Below are positions 24,992 to 33,525 of a DNA stretch of 64,000 nt, piece by piece. The stretch lies in NCBI GenBank assembly GCA_905207625.1, contig CAJLLT010000004.1:37341-101340 (forward strand), in the 5' to 3' direction. Source of the DNA: an uncultured Eubacteriales bacterium (GTDB lineage: Bacteria > Bacillota > Clostridia > Oscillospirales > UBA644). A program made the position numbers and the translations under genes. The first letter of the stretch is position 1, and every line of letters starts with the position of its first letter. The notes below the pieces were generated by a model. That model saw nothing but the letters and a program-made list of their open reading frames with translations, was not told the DNA's origin and ran no database searches.

Positions 24992-25768
24992 TCAGTCCCA
25001 CCAGAAGCTCCATACCGTGGACTTTCCTATAATATCCGCAAGCTTGCCAATAGTGGGGTATGCAGGTCCCTGCTCCACCAGATCGGGGCAGAATCCGAAC
25101 AGTTCATATGCAGTCTGAAGCGCTTTTTCTTTCGGAACGGGTTTCGGAAGAATAAAGTCCATCCCGTCACCGGTAATTACCGCAGGGACGGCTCCGTACT
25201 GTTCAAACCAATATTTTGCCGCAGCCATTGTGTCCTCCGTACCCGGACAGTCGTTCCATCCTCCGGCAGGAACCCAGGCAAAAACCCTCCAGGGATCTTT
25301 CACCGGAATACGGGCAAGAATAAGAGGATGAGTCATACCCGACATCGGATCCCATACGGAGCAAAACTGATTCTCAGCCGTTCCACCCTCCATTGTCCCA
25401 AGGATATTACGGACCCACTCCGGATCGTATTCAACTCTTTCCCTGCGGCGTTCATCGTACATTCCGTCAAGCACTTCCCGCCCGTCACGGAGTGTTGCCG
25501 ACAACATTACCGTACGGAATTTTAAGGTCTGTTCCGGATTCACCTGTCCGAATCCGTAGGCATCGCTGCCTATATTCTCTATGATTGTCTGTTCAAGGAT
25601 CTGATCCTCCCCCGCAATAAGCAGCGGTGTAAATCCCTGTTCTTTGCCCTCAGCCAGAGACTGACGGTAAAACCTCATGACATCTTCTACGTCGTTCATC
25701 GGCGACAGACAGGTACAGTTGCACCCGAGCCAGTCAACAAATGCTTTTGTTTGCTCTGATATTTCCAT
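24992..25768 (-). CDS. DUF4253 domain protein
   Basis: A 258-residue soluble protein. The C-terminal 110 residues match what I know of DUF4253: VPAGGWNDCPGTED near 168, KYWFEQYGAVPAVITGD near 187, GFCPDLVEQGP near 228 and the ending STVWSFWWD. The N-terminal half is acidic and unrecognised. The function of the domain is unknown. The ATG at 25768 was chosen because AAGGAGG sits 8 bases before it; a TTG two codons earlier is too close to that site. It may be the last gene of the iorAB-paaK transcript or stand alone: 108 bases with a hairpin but no U-run separate it from the MBL gene. Confidence 0.7.
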   Translation of the reverse strand: MEISEQTKAFVDWLGCNCTCLSPMNDVEDVMRFYRQSLAEGKEQGFTPLLIAGEDQILEQTIIENIGSDAYGFGQVNPEQTLKFRTVMLSATLRDGREVLDGMYDERRRERVEYDPEWVRNILGTMEGGTAENQFCSVWDPMSGMTHPLILARIPVKDPWRVFAWVPAGGWNDCPGTEDTMAAAKYWFEQYGAVPAVITGDGMDFILPKPVPKEKALQTAYELFGFCPDLVEQGPAYPTIGKLADIIGKSTVWSFWWD

Positions 25769-25846
25769 TATCAATGCCTCCTTTATTCCGGTTTATTTAT
25801 TCTTATTCCCAAACGGGAGTAACCGGTATTTTGTTTTGTCTTTTTG

Positions 25847-25869
25847 ACGCAGAGACTGTGTCCCTACGT
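25847..25869 (-). other. Hairpin between the MBL gene and the DUF4253 gene
   Basis: On the minus strand ACGTAGGGAC pairs with GTCTCTGCGT (eight Watson-Crick and two G-U pairs) around a 3-base loop. The bases that follow are A-rich, not a U-run, so it is more likely an mRNA processing or stability hairpin than a terminator. Confidence 0.4.
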
Positions 25870-25876
25870 CATTGGT

Positions 25877-26716
25877 CTATGCCTCAACGGTCAGCCCGTC
25901 GTAGGTCACTATCATATTTTCTTTTTCAGCAGTTTCCACCAGATCATCATAGGTCGCAAGTCCGTTGTGTGAAAAATGGTTGACGCAAACCTTGGTTCCG
26001 CCGTCAATATATCCGTTTTCACGAAGCATATTTCTCATTTTCACGCAACCGGAAAAATTCATATGTGACTTTGACGATTCGGGTTGAAGCGCTTTTGTAC
26101 AATCCAGTGTCACTATATCGAAATGCGGCCGGCGCTCGGCAAAATACTCCCAGACCTCGGGTTTGAATTCCGTGGTATCATGAGCGTAAAGAAGTGTCTT
26201 TCCGTAGCGCTTTACCATATAAATGTACGGACTTTCCGTCCCGTGACTCGCCGGAAGGGCGGTAACGAGAAATTCACCGACCCAGAATGTCTCAAACTCA
26301 TCCTTGGGATAAATACGGACTTCACTCGCATCGTCGTCCGCATTGAGACTGCTGTAATCGCTGTGACGCAACAGTTCCAGGGCAGGCCTGCTTCCGAAAA
26401 GATTGAAAAACTTCGGTCCCTCTTCTATATGGGCATATCCCGGACGGCGGAAAGAGAGGTCGTCGGGATAAAGGTGATCTGAATGGCTGTGGGTTATCAG
26501 GCAGTTTTCTATTCTCGAAAGGTCGATGCCGTAGGTCATACTGTGCCAGTATGTATCCGGACCGAAATCTATGAGAAGCTTATCGTCCACCAAAGCCTGA
26601 CTGCGGGTGCGGAGATTTTTTCCTCCCGCCTGTCTGCTACGGCGGCAAACATCGCACTGACAGAATATTGCTGGCACGCCCTCCGCTGCCGCTGTTCCGA
26701 GAAATCTGATCTTCAT
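25877..26716 (-). CDS. PhnP-like MBL-fold metallohydrolase
   Basis: A 279-residue metallo-beta-lactamase-fold protein. It starts MKIRFLGTAAAEGVPAIFC followed by QCDVCRRSR, the Cys-containing insert seen in PhnP and related phosphodiesterases. Metal ligands: THSHSDHLYPDDL near 84-96, SHGTE near 170, AHDTTEF near 190 and a C-terminal NHFSHNG near 245. Relatives hydrolyse cyclic phosphodiesters; the substrate here is not clear. It starts directly at the end of the alpha/beta hydrolase gene, so the two are translationally linked. Confidence 0.8.
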   Translation of the reverse strand: MKIRFLGTAAAEGVPAIFCQCDVCRRSRQAGGKNLRTRSQALVDDKLLIDFGPDTYWHSMTYGIDLSRIENCLITHSHSDHLYPDDLSFRRPGYAHIEEGPKFFNLFGSRPALELLRHSDYSSLNADDDASEVRIYPKDEFETFWVGEFLVTALPASHGTESPYIYMVKRYGKTLLYAHDTTEFKPEVWEYFAERRPHFDIVTLDCTKALQPESSKSHMNFSGCVKMRNMLRENGYIDGGTKVCVNHFSHNGLATYDDLVETAEKENMIVTYDGLTVEA

Positions 26717-27718
26717 TTATTCTTCCTGTGCCTTTCCGGCGTCATCTGCGCCCAGGTATTCACCGAGAAAATCAAGGACAGTCTGCTCATAGTCGTCCCG
26801 GTGTTCGACATATCCGTAAATGTGCAGAGTATGACTGAAAATTTTTACCGAAGAGACATTACTGTTATCAGCCTCGGCGGCAAGGGTCTGACTGTAGGAA
26901 TAGGGAAAAACCGAATCGCTGTCGCCGTGCAGGAACAGAAGCTTTTTGCCCGATGCGGCTCGTACGGAGTTCAGCGGTGAGCTTTTTTCCGGGGGAAGGT
27001 CGGACATTGACCGGATGAAAAACAGCGTCAGAGACGAAAACAGCCTGTCTTCAATGCCGGTCCAGACCTGAAGCTGAGTCTCAAGATAAGTCTCCAGATC
27101 AAGATAAGAACTGTCGGCAATTATTACCTCGACCCGTCCGTCCGGGCATCCCGCATTGACAGCCGCCGCGGCGCCGAATCCCCACCCCATAAGGGCTATG
27201 TGTTTCTGTCCCAGCTGTCCGCAGGCGTAATCAACTATCAGCCGCAGTTCCTCAGATTCGGACGCCCCGAAAGTATACTGTCTGCCGGAGGATTCGCCGC
27301 ATCCGGAATAGTCAAAAACAATTACGTTATATCCGGCTTTTGCTATGGTCCGGGCAAGGAACATACCGCTTATTTCGTTCATTTCCCGGTTACTTTCGTA
27401 ATTATGGGAAAAAATGACCGTTTTATCGCTTTCCGTCTCATGGAGTGTCTCATCCTCGGTCTGTGCAGGGATAAACCACCCGCGGAGAACATCCCCGTTC
27501 TTCAGTCCGGGGACTGAAAATCCCCGACATATCAGCCCGAGTTCGTCTATGCCGTCAAAAATATAATCATAGGAGAGCTCTTTTCTCGGCGGATCAAGAA
27601 GACTGCGTGCAGTAAAAAAGCACGTCAGCACAAACCCCACAGCCACGCAAACCGCCACGGCTGCAACGATGACCGAGATTATAAGTCCTGCTCTGTGACC
27701 TTTCCCTGTTTTCCTCAT
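26717..27718 (-). CDS. Membrane-anchored alpha/beta-hydrolase-fold protein with Gly at the nucleophile position
   Basis: A 333-residue protein with an N-terminal transmembrane helix (about 11-37) and an alpha/beta hydrolase domain outside the cell. The fold is clear: FDYSGCGES near 135-143 and a beta-8 turn HGDSDSVFP near 264-272 with the acid Asp, then candidate His residues at 299 and 306. The nucleophile elbow reads GWGFGA at 178-183 where GxSxG is expected: Ser is Gly180 (codon GGA). No single base change would turn this codon into Ser, so a simple read error is unlikely. Catalysis by the usual route is therefore doubtful. It overlaps neither neighbour but lies within 1-2 bases of both. 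Confidence 0.75.
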   Translation of the reverse strand: MRKTGKGHRAGLIISVIVAAVAVCVAVGFVLTCFFTARSLLDPPRKELSYDYIFDGIDELGLICRGFSVPGLKNGDVLRGWFIPAQTEDETLHETESDKTVIFSHNYESNREMNEISGMFLARTIAKAGYNVIVFDYSGCGESSGRQYTFGASESEELRLIVDYACGQLGQKHIALMGWGFGAAAAVNAGCPDGRVEVIIADSSYLDLETYLETQLQVWTGIEDRLFSSLTLFFIRSMSDLPPEKSSPLNSVRAASGKKLLFLHGDSDSVFPYSYSQTLAAEADNSNVSSVKIFSHTLHIYGYVEHRDDYEQTVLDFLGEYLGADDAGKAQEE

Positions 27719-27719
27719 C

Positions 27720-28151
27720 TCAATACTTACTCATATCGCTTCCGTCCATCATGCGGAAGCCTTTGGCAGAGAGCAGCCCCGTTGCCTCGTCGGTATCTTC
27801 GACCCGCATGATCACGAAGGCTTTTCCGCTGACCTTGCTTACAAAAGCGTACATGTATTCAATATTCACCTTTCCCTCATCGAGGGTCTTCAGAGCAAGA
27901 TCAAGCCCGCCGGTGACATCGGCAATCTCAACGCCTATGACATTTGTTCTTGATACCGTGAAGCCTTCTTCCACAAGAGCCTTCTGCGCGACCTCCGGAT
28001 CGTCAACGATCAGACGAAGAACGCCGAAGGATGATGTGTCCGCAAGGCAAAGCGCACGGATGTTGATCTCCTTCCGGGACAGTACTTCGGTTATGGCAGC
28101 AAGCCGCCCCTCCCGGTTTTCGACAAAAACGGATACCTGAGAAACAAACAT
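27720..28151 (-). CDS. Tandem ACT-domain protein
   Basis: A 143-residue protein made of two ACT domains, about 1-70 (VSQVSVFVENREGRLAAITE) and 71-143 (NVIGVEIADVTGGLDLALKT). ACT pairs bind amino acids and regulate enzymes. This family lies beside phenylacetate-CoA ligase and indolepyruvate oxidoreductase genes in many anaerobes, so aromatic amino acids are the likely ligands. It is 19 bases after paaK and one base before the hydrolase gene. Confidence 0.85.
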   Translation of the reverse strand: MFVSQVSVFVENREGRLAAITEVLSRKEINIRALCLADTSSFGVLRLIVDDPEVAQKALVEEGFTVSRTNVIGVEIADVTGGLDLALKTLDEGKVNIEYMYAFVSKVSGKAFVIMRVEDTDEATGLLSAKGFRMMDGSDMSKY

Positions 28152-28170
28152 ACAATAACTCCCTTCGCCC

Positions 28171-29472
28171 TTATTTAAGTTTACGGTTATCTATTATTCT
28201 CTTGCTTTTGCCTTCCTCACGCCCTATGCTCTTGGGTTCCACAAGTCTCACAGTCACCGCCACACCGAGAGTGTTCTGGAGTGAATTACGGAGCTTCTGT
28301 TCAAGAGCCTGGATACTGCGGACTGAGTCGGATATAAGCTCCGGAGCCATTTCCACCCGGACTTCCATCGTGTCGAGGTTGTTTATTCTGTCCACGACTA
28401 TAACGTAATACGGGCTTACACCCTTTATATTCAGCAGCACATTTTCCACCTGTGACGGGAACACGTTTACACCGCGGATAATAAGCATATCGTCGGTTCT
28501 GCCGCAGGGTTTTGTCATGCGTACAAGAGTTCTGCCGCACTCGCATTTTTCGTAATTGAGCCGGGCAATGTCGTGGGTACGGTAACGGATCAGAGGCAGT
28601 GCCTGTTTTGTCACGCAGGTGAAAACCAGTTCTCCCTCCTCACCGTCGGGAAGGGTCTCACCGGTATCAGGATCTACTATCTCCGGGATAAAGTTATCCT
28701 CGTGAATATGCATCCCCTTCTGCATATGACACTCACACGCAACACCGGGACCGGCTATTTCGGAAAGACCGTAGATGTCATACGCCTTTATCTTCAATCG
28801 GTCCTCGATCTCCCGCCGCATCTCCTCTGTCCAGGGTTCGGCGCCGAATATACCGGCACGGAGTTTCAGATCCTCGGGTCTGAAACCGTTTTCACGGAGA
28901 GCCTCACTCAGATACAGAGCATATGACGGAGTGCAGCACAGCACCGTGGAACCGAAATCCTTGAATATGTTTATCTGTCTGGCCGTATTTCCGGTAGAAA
29001 CGGGTACCACTGTTGCGCCGAGTTTTTCAACACCCGCATGAATCCCCAGACCGCCGGTAAAAAGTCCGTATCCGTATGAGATATGGAAAATATCGTCCCG
29101 GCTTGCGCCTATGGACACAAGATCCCGGGCGACACATTCAGACCACATCTCAAGGTCATCCCTGGTATACCCGACCACGGTCTGTTTACCGGTGGTACCG
29201 GAGGAGGCATGAATACGAACGACCTCACTCATGGGTGCGGCAAACATTCCGAAGGGGTATGTATCCCTCAGATCGGTCTTGTAGGTAAAAGGGAGTTTTT
29301 TCAGATCATCAATGGTATTTATATCCTCCGGACGGATTCCGGCTTCATCCATTCTCTTCCGGTACAGACTGACGTTATTGTAAACTCTCTCCACGGTGGC
29401 GCGGAGTCTCTTTGCCTGAAGGGCAGACATCTCGTCCCGGGACATCGTTTCTATTTTTTCGTTGTAGTACAT
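28171..29472 (-). CDS. paaK: Phenylacetate-CoA ligase (aryl-CoA ligase)
   Basis: A 433-residue AMP-forming ligase of the PaaK family; it turns phenylacetate or related aryl acids into CoA thioesters. Key motifs are the phosphate loop IHASSGTTGKQTVVGYT near 88-104, DIYGLSEIAGPGVACEC near 233-249, the CxxC-like KCECGRTLVRM near 315 and the C-terminal GRTDDMLIIRGVNVFPSQ near 330-347. Length is normal. It follows iorB by 32 bases. With IorAB it would interconvert aryl pyruvates, aryl acetyl-CoA and aryl acetates. Confidence 0.9.
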   Translation of the reverse strand: MYYNEKIETMSRDEMSALQAKRLRATVERVYNNVSLYRKRMDEAGIRPEDINTIDDLKKLPFTYKTDLRDTYPFGMFAAPMSEVVRIHASSGTTGKQTVVGYTRDDLEMWSECVARDLVSIGASRDDIFHISYGYGLFTGGLGIHAGVEKLGATVVPVSTGNTARQINIFKDFGSTVLCCTPSYALYLSEALRENGFRPEDLKLRAGIFGAEPWTEEMRREIEDRLKIKAYDIYGLSEIAGPGVACECHMQKGMHIHEDNFIPEIVDPDTGETLPDGEEGELVFTCVTKQALPLIRYRTHDIARLNYEKCECGRTLVRMTKPCGRTDDMLIIRGVNVFPSQVENVLLNIKGVSPYYVIVVDRINNLDTMEVRVEMAPELISDSVRSIQALEQKLRNSLQNTLGVAVTVRLVEPKSIGREEGKSKRIIDNRKLK

Positions 29473-29504
29473 TTCCTTTTCCTCTCTGCTTCAGTTCCGC
29501 GGAC

Positions 29505-30074
29505 TCAATAGTCTGCGCCGGCGTTGAAAGCGTCCTTGTTTATCTGTATGAACCGGGGCTTTACAAGCTCCTCTATGGACTTTTCAAACAAAGCCCGGTC
29601 AATGCCGAGGAATTTTGACGCAACGCCGAGAAGGACAACGTTGACAGCCTTGCTGCTTCCGCATTTTTCCGCGAGAGAAAGTGCGTCCACCGCCACAAGG
29701 TCAACACCCATACCGTGAATGGTTTCGGGTATCTGCGACGGGTACTCTGCCGCACCGGTAATAACGGGCATGGGATCTATCTTCTGAGTGTTCATTATCA
29801 GCTTCCCGCCGGGGGCAAGATAAGGCAGACTCCTCGCCGCTTCAAGCTGTTCAAAAGCGAGGATAACATCAGCAGTTCCCTTTTCGATTATGGGAGACGA
29901 GACTTTGTCTCCGTAGCGGACATATGTAACAACGCTTCCTCCCCGCTGTGACATTCCGTGTACCTCGGAGATTTTCACGTCGTATCCCAGTTCTGTCAGG
30001 GTATGCCCCAGAAGACGGCTTGCCAGCAGGGTTCCCTGTCCGCCGACGCCGACAATCATAATATTTTTTGTCAT
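29505..30074 (-). CDS. iorB: Indolepyruvate:ferredoxin oxidoreductase, beta subunit
   Basis: A 189-residue gamma-type oxidoreductase subunit. The N-terminus reads TKNIMIVGVGGQGTLLASRL, then SEVHGMSQRGGSVVTYVRYG near 38-57, and LAPGGKLIMNTQ near 90. The start was set at 30074, where the ATG overlaps the iorA stop codon as ATGA with GGAGG upstream; the frame is open farther but would run inside iorA. It works with IorA to oxidise aryl pyruvates to aryl acetyl-CoA and reduce ferredoxin. Confidence 0.93.
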   Translation of the reverse strand: MTKNIMIVGVGGQGTLLASRLLGHTLTELGYDVKISEVHGMSQRGGSVVTYVRYGDKVSSPIIEKGTADVILAFEQLEAARSLPYLAPGGKLIMNTQKIDPMPVITGAAEYPSQIPETIHGMGVDLVAVDALSLAEKCGSSKAVNVVLLGVASKFLGIDRALFEKSIEELVKPRFIQINKDAFNAGADY

Positions 30075-31798
30075 TTTACTATACCTCCGAATTTGCACAG
30101 CTTCATGCACAGTCCGCATCCGACACACAGTGTGTGGTCGATATTCACTTTTCCGGTGGATCTGTCCACAGAAATGGAGGGACAGCCGAGTTTCATGCAG
30201 AGTTTACAGCCGCGGCACTTTTCCTTATCCACGGAAAACGGAGGATTTATCGTAGCCTTTTTAATCATTATACAGGGGCGGCGCGCAATGATAACGGAGG
30301 GTTCTTCCGCTTCAAGTTCGGCCTTTATCAGCTTTTCAAGCTCATCCACTTCCTGCGGATCGATAACCGATACCCTTTTTATCCCGACGGCATGGCAGAG
30401 CGCCTCCACGTCGACGGAGGTGGTCATATCCCCTTTCAGGGTCACTCCGGTGGTGGGATTCTGCTGATGGCCGGTCATTCCGGTGATGGAATTGTCGAGA
30501 ATTATCACTGTGCTGTTACTGCGGTTGTAAGCAATATTTACAAGCCCGGTTATTCCCGAATGGATAAAAGTGGAATCGCCGATGACCGCTACAGTGCGTT
30601 TATTGTCGTCGGATGCCTTCGTAAAGCCGTGGATTCCGGAAACGGAATAGCCCATACATACCGTGGCATCTATGGAATTGAGGGGTGCGGCGGAACCGAG
30701 GGTATAGCAACCGATGTCCCCGTTGACGGTCAGTCCCATTTTCTTGAGGACATAAAACACTGCGCGGTGAGGACATCCGGAGCACATTACCGGAGGTCTT
30801 ACGGGGAGCTTTTCGGGATACTCCCTGAAAGAAGGAGCCTTTCCGAGAAGTTTCTGAGCGATCATGGAAACATTTATTTCTCCGATAAGGGGGAAAACGT
30901 CCTTACCCGAAACCTCAAGCCCCAGAACACGGCAGTGGTTTTCTATAACAGGATCAAGTTCTTCGATAACGTAAACCTTTTTGTGCTCAGCACAGAATTT
31001 CTTTATCATTTCCGAAGGCAGAGGATGAACCATACCCAGTTTGAGATAGCTCACGCTGTCGCCCAATGCCTCTTTGGCGTACTGATAGCAGGCTCCTGAG
31101 GTTATAACTCCGGTATCGGAGCCGTTTTCTTCGACTCTGTTTGCACCGAAGGTCTCGGCAAAGCCGGCAAGGGCAAGCATCCGCTCTTCCACCGCGACAT
31201 GGCGGGGACCGGCGTTTGCGGGTACCATAACAAATTTTGCCGCGTTCTTCTCGTATTTTTTTACACCCACATCGTTTCTTTCGCCCTCAGTCACAAGGCT
31301 CTGGGAATGAGCCACCCGTGTGGTGAGACGGAGCAGGACGGGAGTGTCGAATTTTTCGGAAATATCATAAGCCGCTTTGACAAAGTCACGGCATTCTCCG
31401 GAATCGGAGGGTTCAAGCATGGGAAGTTTCGCGGCTATGGCATAGTTCCGGGAGTCCTGTTCGTTCTGCGAAGAGTGCATCCCGGGATCATCCGCCACGG
31501 CAATGACAAGTCCGGCATTTACGCCGGTATAAGAGGAGGTGAAAAGCGGGTCAGCAGCAACGTTGAGTCCCACATGTTTCATTGCGGCAAAACTTCTCGC
31601 GCCGCCGATACTCGCGCCTATGGCAACCTCCACAGCAACCTTTTCATTCGGAGCCCATTCCGCATACATATCGTCGTATTCTGCGGAAAACTCGGTTATC
31701 TCGGTACTCGGGGTTCCGGGATAAGAGGAAATGATTCGGCAGCCGGCTTCATAAAGTCCACGGGCAACCGCTTCATTCCCCAAAAATAATCTTTTCAT
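30071..31798 (-). CDS. iorA: Indolepyruvate:ferredoxin oxidoreductase, alpha subunit
   Basis: A 575-residue catalytic subunit. The N-terminal pyrimidine-binding part starts RLFLGNEAVARGLYEAG; the TPP part has PVMCSGCPHRAVFYVL near 333-348, GDIGCYTLG near 357 and ILDNSITGMTGHQQNP near 436-451. Two 4Fe-4S motifs close the chain: CRGCKLCMKLGCP near 533 and CVGCGLCMKLC near 560. The last cluster lacks the Pro that usually follows the fourth Cys. It leads the operon iorA-iorB-paaK-ACT-hydrolase-MBL. Confidence 0.95.
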   Translation of the reverse strand: MKRLFLGNEAVARGLYEAGCRIISSYPGTPSTEITEFSAEYDDMYAEWAPNEKVAVEVAIGASIGGARSFAAMKHVGLNVAADPLFTSSYTGVNAGLVIAVADDPGMHSSQNEQDSRNYAIAAKLPMLEPSDSGECRDFVKAAYDISEKFDTPVLLRLTTRVAHSQSLVTEGERNDVGVKKYEKNAAKFVMVPANAGPRHVAVEERMLALAGFAETFGANRVEENGSDTGVITSGACYQYAKEALGDSVSYLKLGMVHPLPSEMIKKFCAEHKKVYVIEELDPVIENHCRVLGLEVSGKDVFPLIGEINVSMIAQKLLGKAPSFREYPEKLPVRPPVMCSGCPHRAVFYVLKKMGLTVNGDIGCYTLGSAAPLNSIDATVCMGYSVSGIHGFTKASDDNKRTVAVIGDSTFIHSGITGLVNIAYNRSNSTVIILDNSITGMTGHQQNPTTGVTLKGDMTTSVDVEALCHAVGIKRVSVIDPQEVDELEKLIKAELEAEEPSVIIARRPCIMIKKATINPPFSVDKEKCRGCKLCMKLGCPSISVDRSTGKVNIDHTLCVGCGLCMKLCKFGGIVK

Positions 31799-31864
31799 CT
31801 GTTTTCAGTTGATCCTTCCTTCGTTCCGGACAGGATCCTCTCCCTTTTTTGAATATCCTCACTG

Positions 31865-31893
31865 ATTATACAATAAAATGCCCGTAAAATCAA
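31865..31893 (-). promoter_or_regulatory. Promoter of the iorAB-paaK operon
   Basis: On the minus strand TTGATT (31893-31888) and TATAAT (31870-31865) with a 17-base spacer, about 65 bases before iorA. Confidence 0.8.
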
Positions 31894-31954
31894 TGGTATA
31901 TTTCTAAACTTTTTTTACAGGTTAAAACGACACCGTTTCGTAACATATATATCG

Positions 31955-31960
31955 TATAAT
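31955..31960 (+). promoter_or_regulatory. -10 box upstream of leuA
   Basis: TATAAT lies 30 bases before the leuA ATG. No good -35 box is found at 16-18 bases upstream, so either an activator is needed or transcription is weak. No T-box or leader peptide fits in the short leader. Confidence 0.5.
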
Positions 31961-31989
31961 GGGGAAAAATTTGTGTTTTCGGAGGAAAT

Positions 31990-33513
31990 ATGCGCAGTTT
32001 AAGGATCCTCGACACCACGTTGCGGGACGGAGAACAGGCCCCCGGCTATTCCATGAATGCCAGGGAGAAGATCGAGGTCGCCCGTCAGCTTGAGAAACTC
32101 GGGGTAAATACCATTGAAGCCGGCTTTGCGGTAATAAGCAAGGGCGACTCGGACAGCGTTGCCCGGATAGCGAAAGAAGTCCGGAACGTGCAGGTATGCT
32201 CCCTCGCCAGAGCCCTGCGCAAAGATATAGACGCGGCGGCGGAAGCGGTAAGAGCGGCGGCATATCCGATGATACACACTTTTCTCGCCACGAGTGATAT
32301 TCATCTTGAGTACAAGCTCCATAAAACGAGAGCTCAGGCTCTGGAAAATATCGCCGAAGCGGTCAATTACGCCAAGAAATTCGTGTCAGAGGTGGAGTTT
32401 TCCGCGGAGGACGCGACAAGAACAGACATAGATTTTCTCTGCCGTGCCGTAAGTACGGCGATCAGGGCGGGAGCAACCGTCATAAACATTCCCGACACCG
32501 TAGGCTACGCCACGCCGGAAGAAATGGCATACAGGATAAAATACCTTAAGGAACATGTTGAAAACATGGACAAGGTGATCCTTTCCGTACACTGCCACGA
32601 TGACCTCGGTCTCGCGGTGGCAAACAGCCTCTCCGCCGTTGAGGCGGGCGCACAGCAGGTTGAGGGAACAATAAACGGAATAGGCGAGCGTGCGGGAAAT
32701 GCGGCTCTCGAAGAAATAATAATGACTCTCAACACCAGAAAAGAGCATTACGGAGTGGAGACTTCCGTGGACACCAGGCAGATAGCCCGGACCTCAAAAC
32801 TGTTGCAGATGGTGACGGGCATAAACGTCTCCCCCAGCAAAGCGATAGTGGGAGCCAATGCCTTTCTGCACGAATCGGGCATACATCAGCACGGGGTCAT
32901 GGAAAATCCCCTGACCTACGAAATAATGACCCCGGAATCCATCGGGGCGGCAAACTACAACACCCTTATCATCGGCAAGCACAGCGGCAGACACGCCTTC
33001 GACGCGAAGATAAAAGAACTCGGCTATGAACTCAGCGACGATATGCTCCAGGCGCTGTTCGAAGATTTCAAAGCCCTTGCGGACAAGAAAAAAGACATTC
33101 ACGACCGGGATATCGAGGCGCTGATACTGAAGGGCAAAGCCAAGTATGAAGAACACATGTTCAAGCTTGTGCATTTCGTTATAACCTGCGGCGATGCCTT
33201 TTCAACCATAGCGTCCGTGTCCATTGAACAGGACGGAAAAGTTGCCGAGGGAGTTTCGGACGGTGACGGACCTATCGATGCCGCATTCAAAGCAATTGAA
33301 AAGATCATAGGACTGCATTTCATGCTTGTGGAATTCTACATAACCGCCGTCACCGGGGGTAAGGACGCTCAGGGTACGGCGAAGGTAAGACTGCGTTACG
33401 GAGACAAGGAAGTAACCTCCGTGGGCATTTCCACCGATATTGTGGAAGCGAGTATTTATGCCTATCTCAACGCCGTAAACGAACTCGTGCCGGAGCTTAA
33501 AATAGAGATCTGA
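31990..33513 (+). CDS. leuA: 2-isopropylmalate synthase
   Basis: A 507-residue LeuA that condenses acetyl-CoA with 2-oxoisovalerate, the first step of leucine synthesis. The TIM barrel carries LDTTLRDGEQAPGYSM near 6-21, the metal motif HCHDDLG near 203 and NGIGERAGNAALEEI near 230. The C-terminal leucine-binding (LeuA dimer) domain spans about 385-505. GGAGG stands 6 bases before the ATG. It is followed 12 bases later by cimA; leuB, leuC and leuD are not in this window. Confidence 0.93.
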   Translation: MRSLRILDTTLRDGEQAPGYSMNAREKIEVARQLEKLGVNTIEAGFAVISKGDSDSVARIAKEVRNVQVCSLARALRKDIDAAAEAVRAAAYPMIHTFLATSDIHLEYKLHKTRAQALENIAEAVNYAKKFVSEVEFSAEDATRTDIDFLCRAVSTAIRAGATVINIPDTVGYATPEEMAYRIKYLKEHVENMDKVILSVHCHDDLGLAVANSLSAVEAGAQQVEGTINGIGERAGNAALEEIIMTLNTRKEHYGVETSVDTRQIARTSKLLQMVTGINVSPSKAIVGANAFLHESGIHQHGVMENPLTYEIMTPESIGAANYNTLIIGKHSGRHAFDAKIKELGYELSDDMLQALFEDFKALADKKKDIHDRDIEALILKGKAKYEEHMFKLVHFVITCGDAFSTIASVSIEQDGKVAEGVSDGDGPIDAAFKAIEKIIGLHFMLVEFYITAVTGGKDAQGTAKVRLRYGDKEVTSVGISTDIVEASIYAYLNAVNELVPELKIEI

Positions 33514-33525
33514 CCGGAAGGTGCA

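Noticed and set aside
31960..31989. T-box or leucine leader peptide before leuA
   Set aside because: The leader after the -10 box is only about 24 bases, too short for either.
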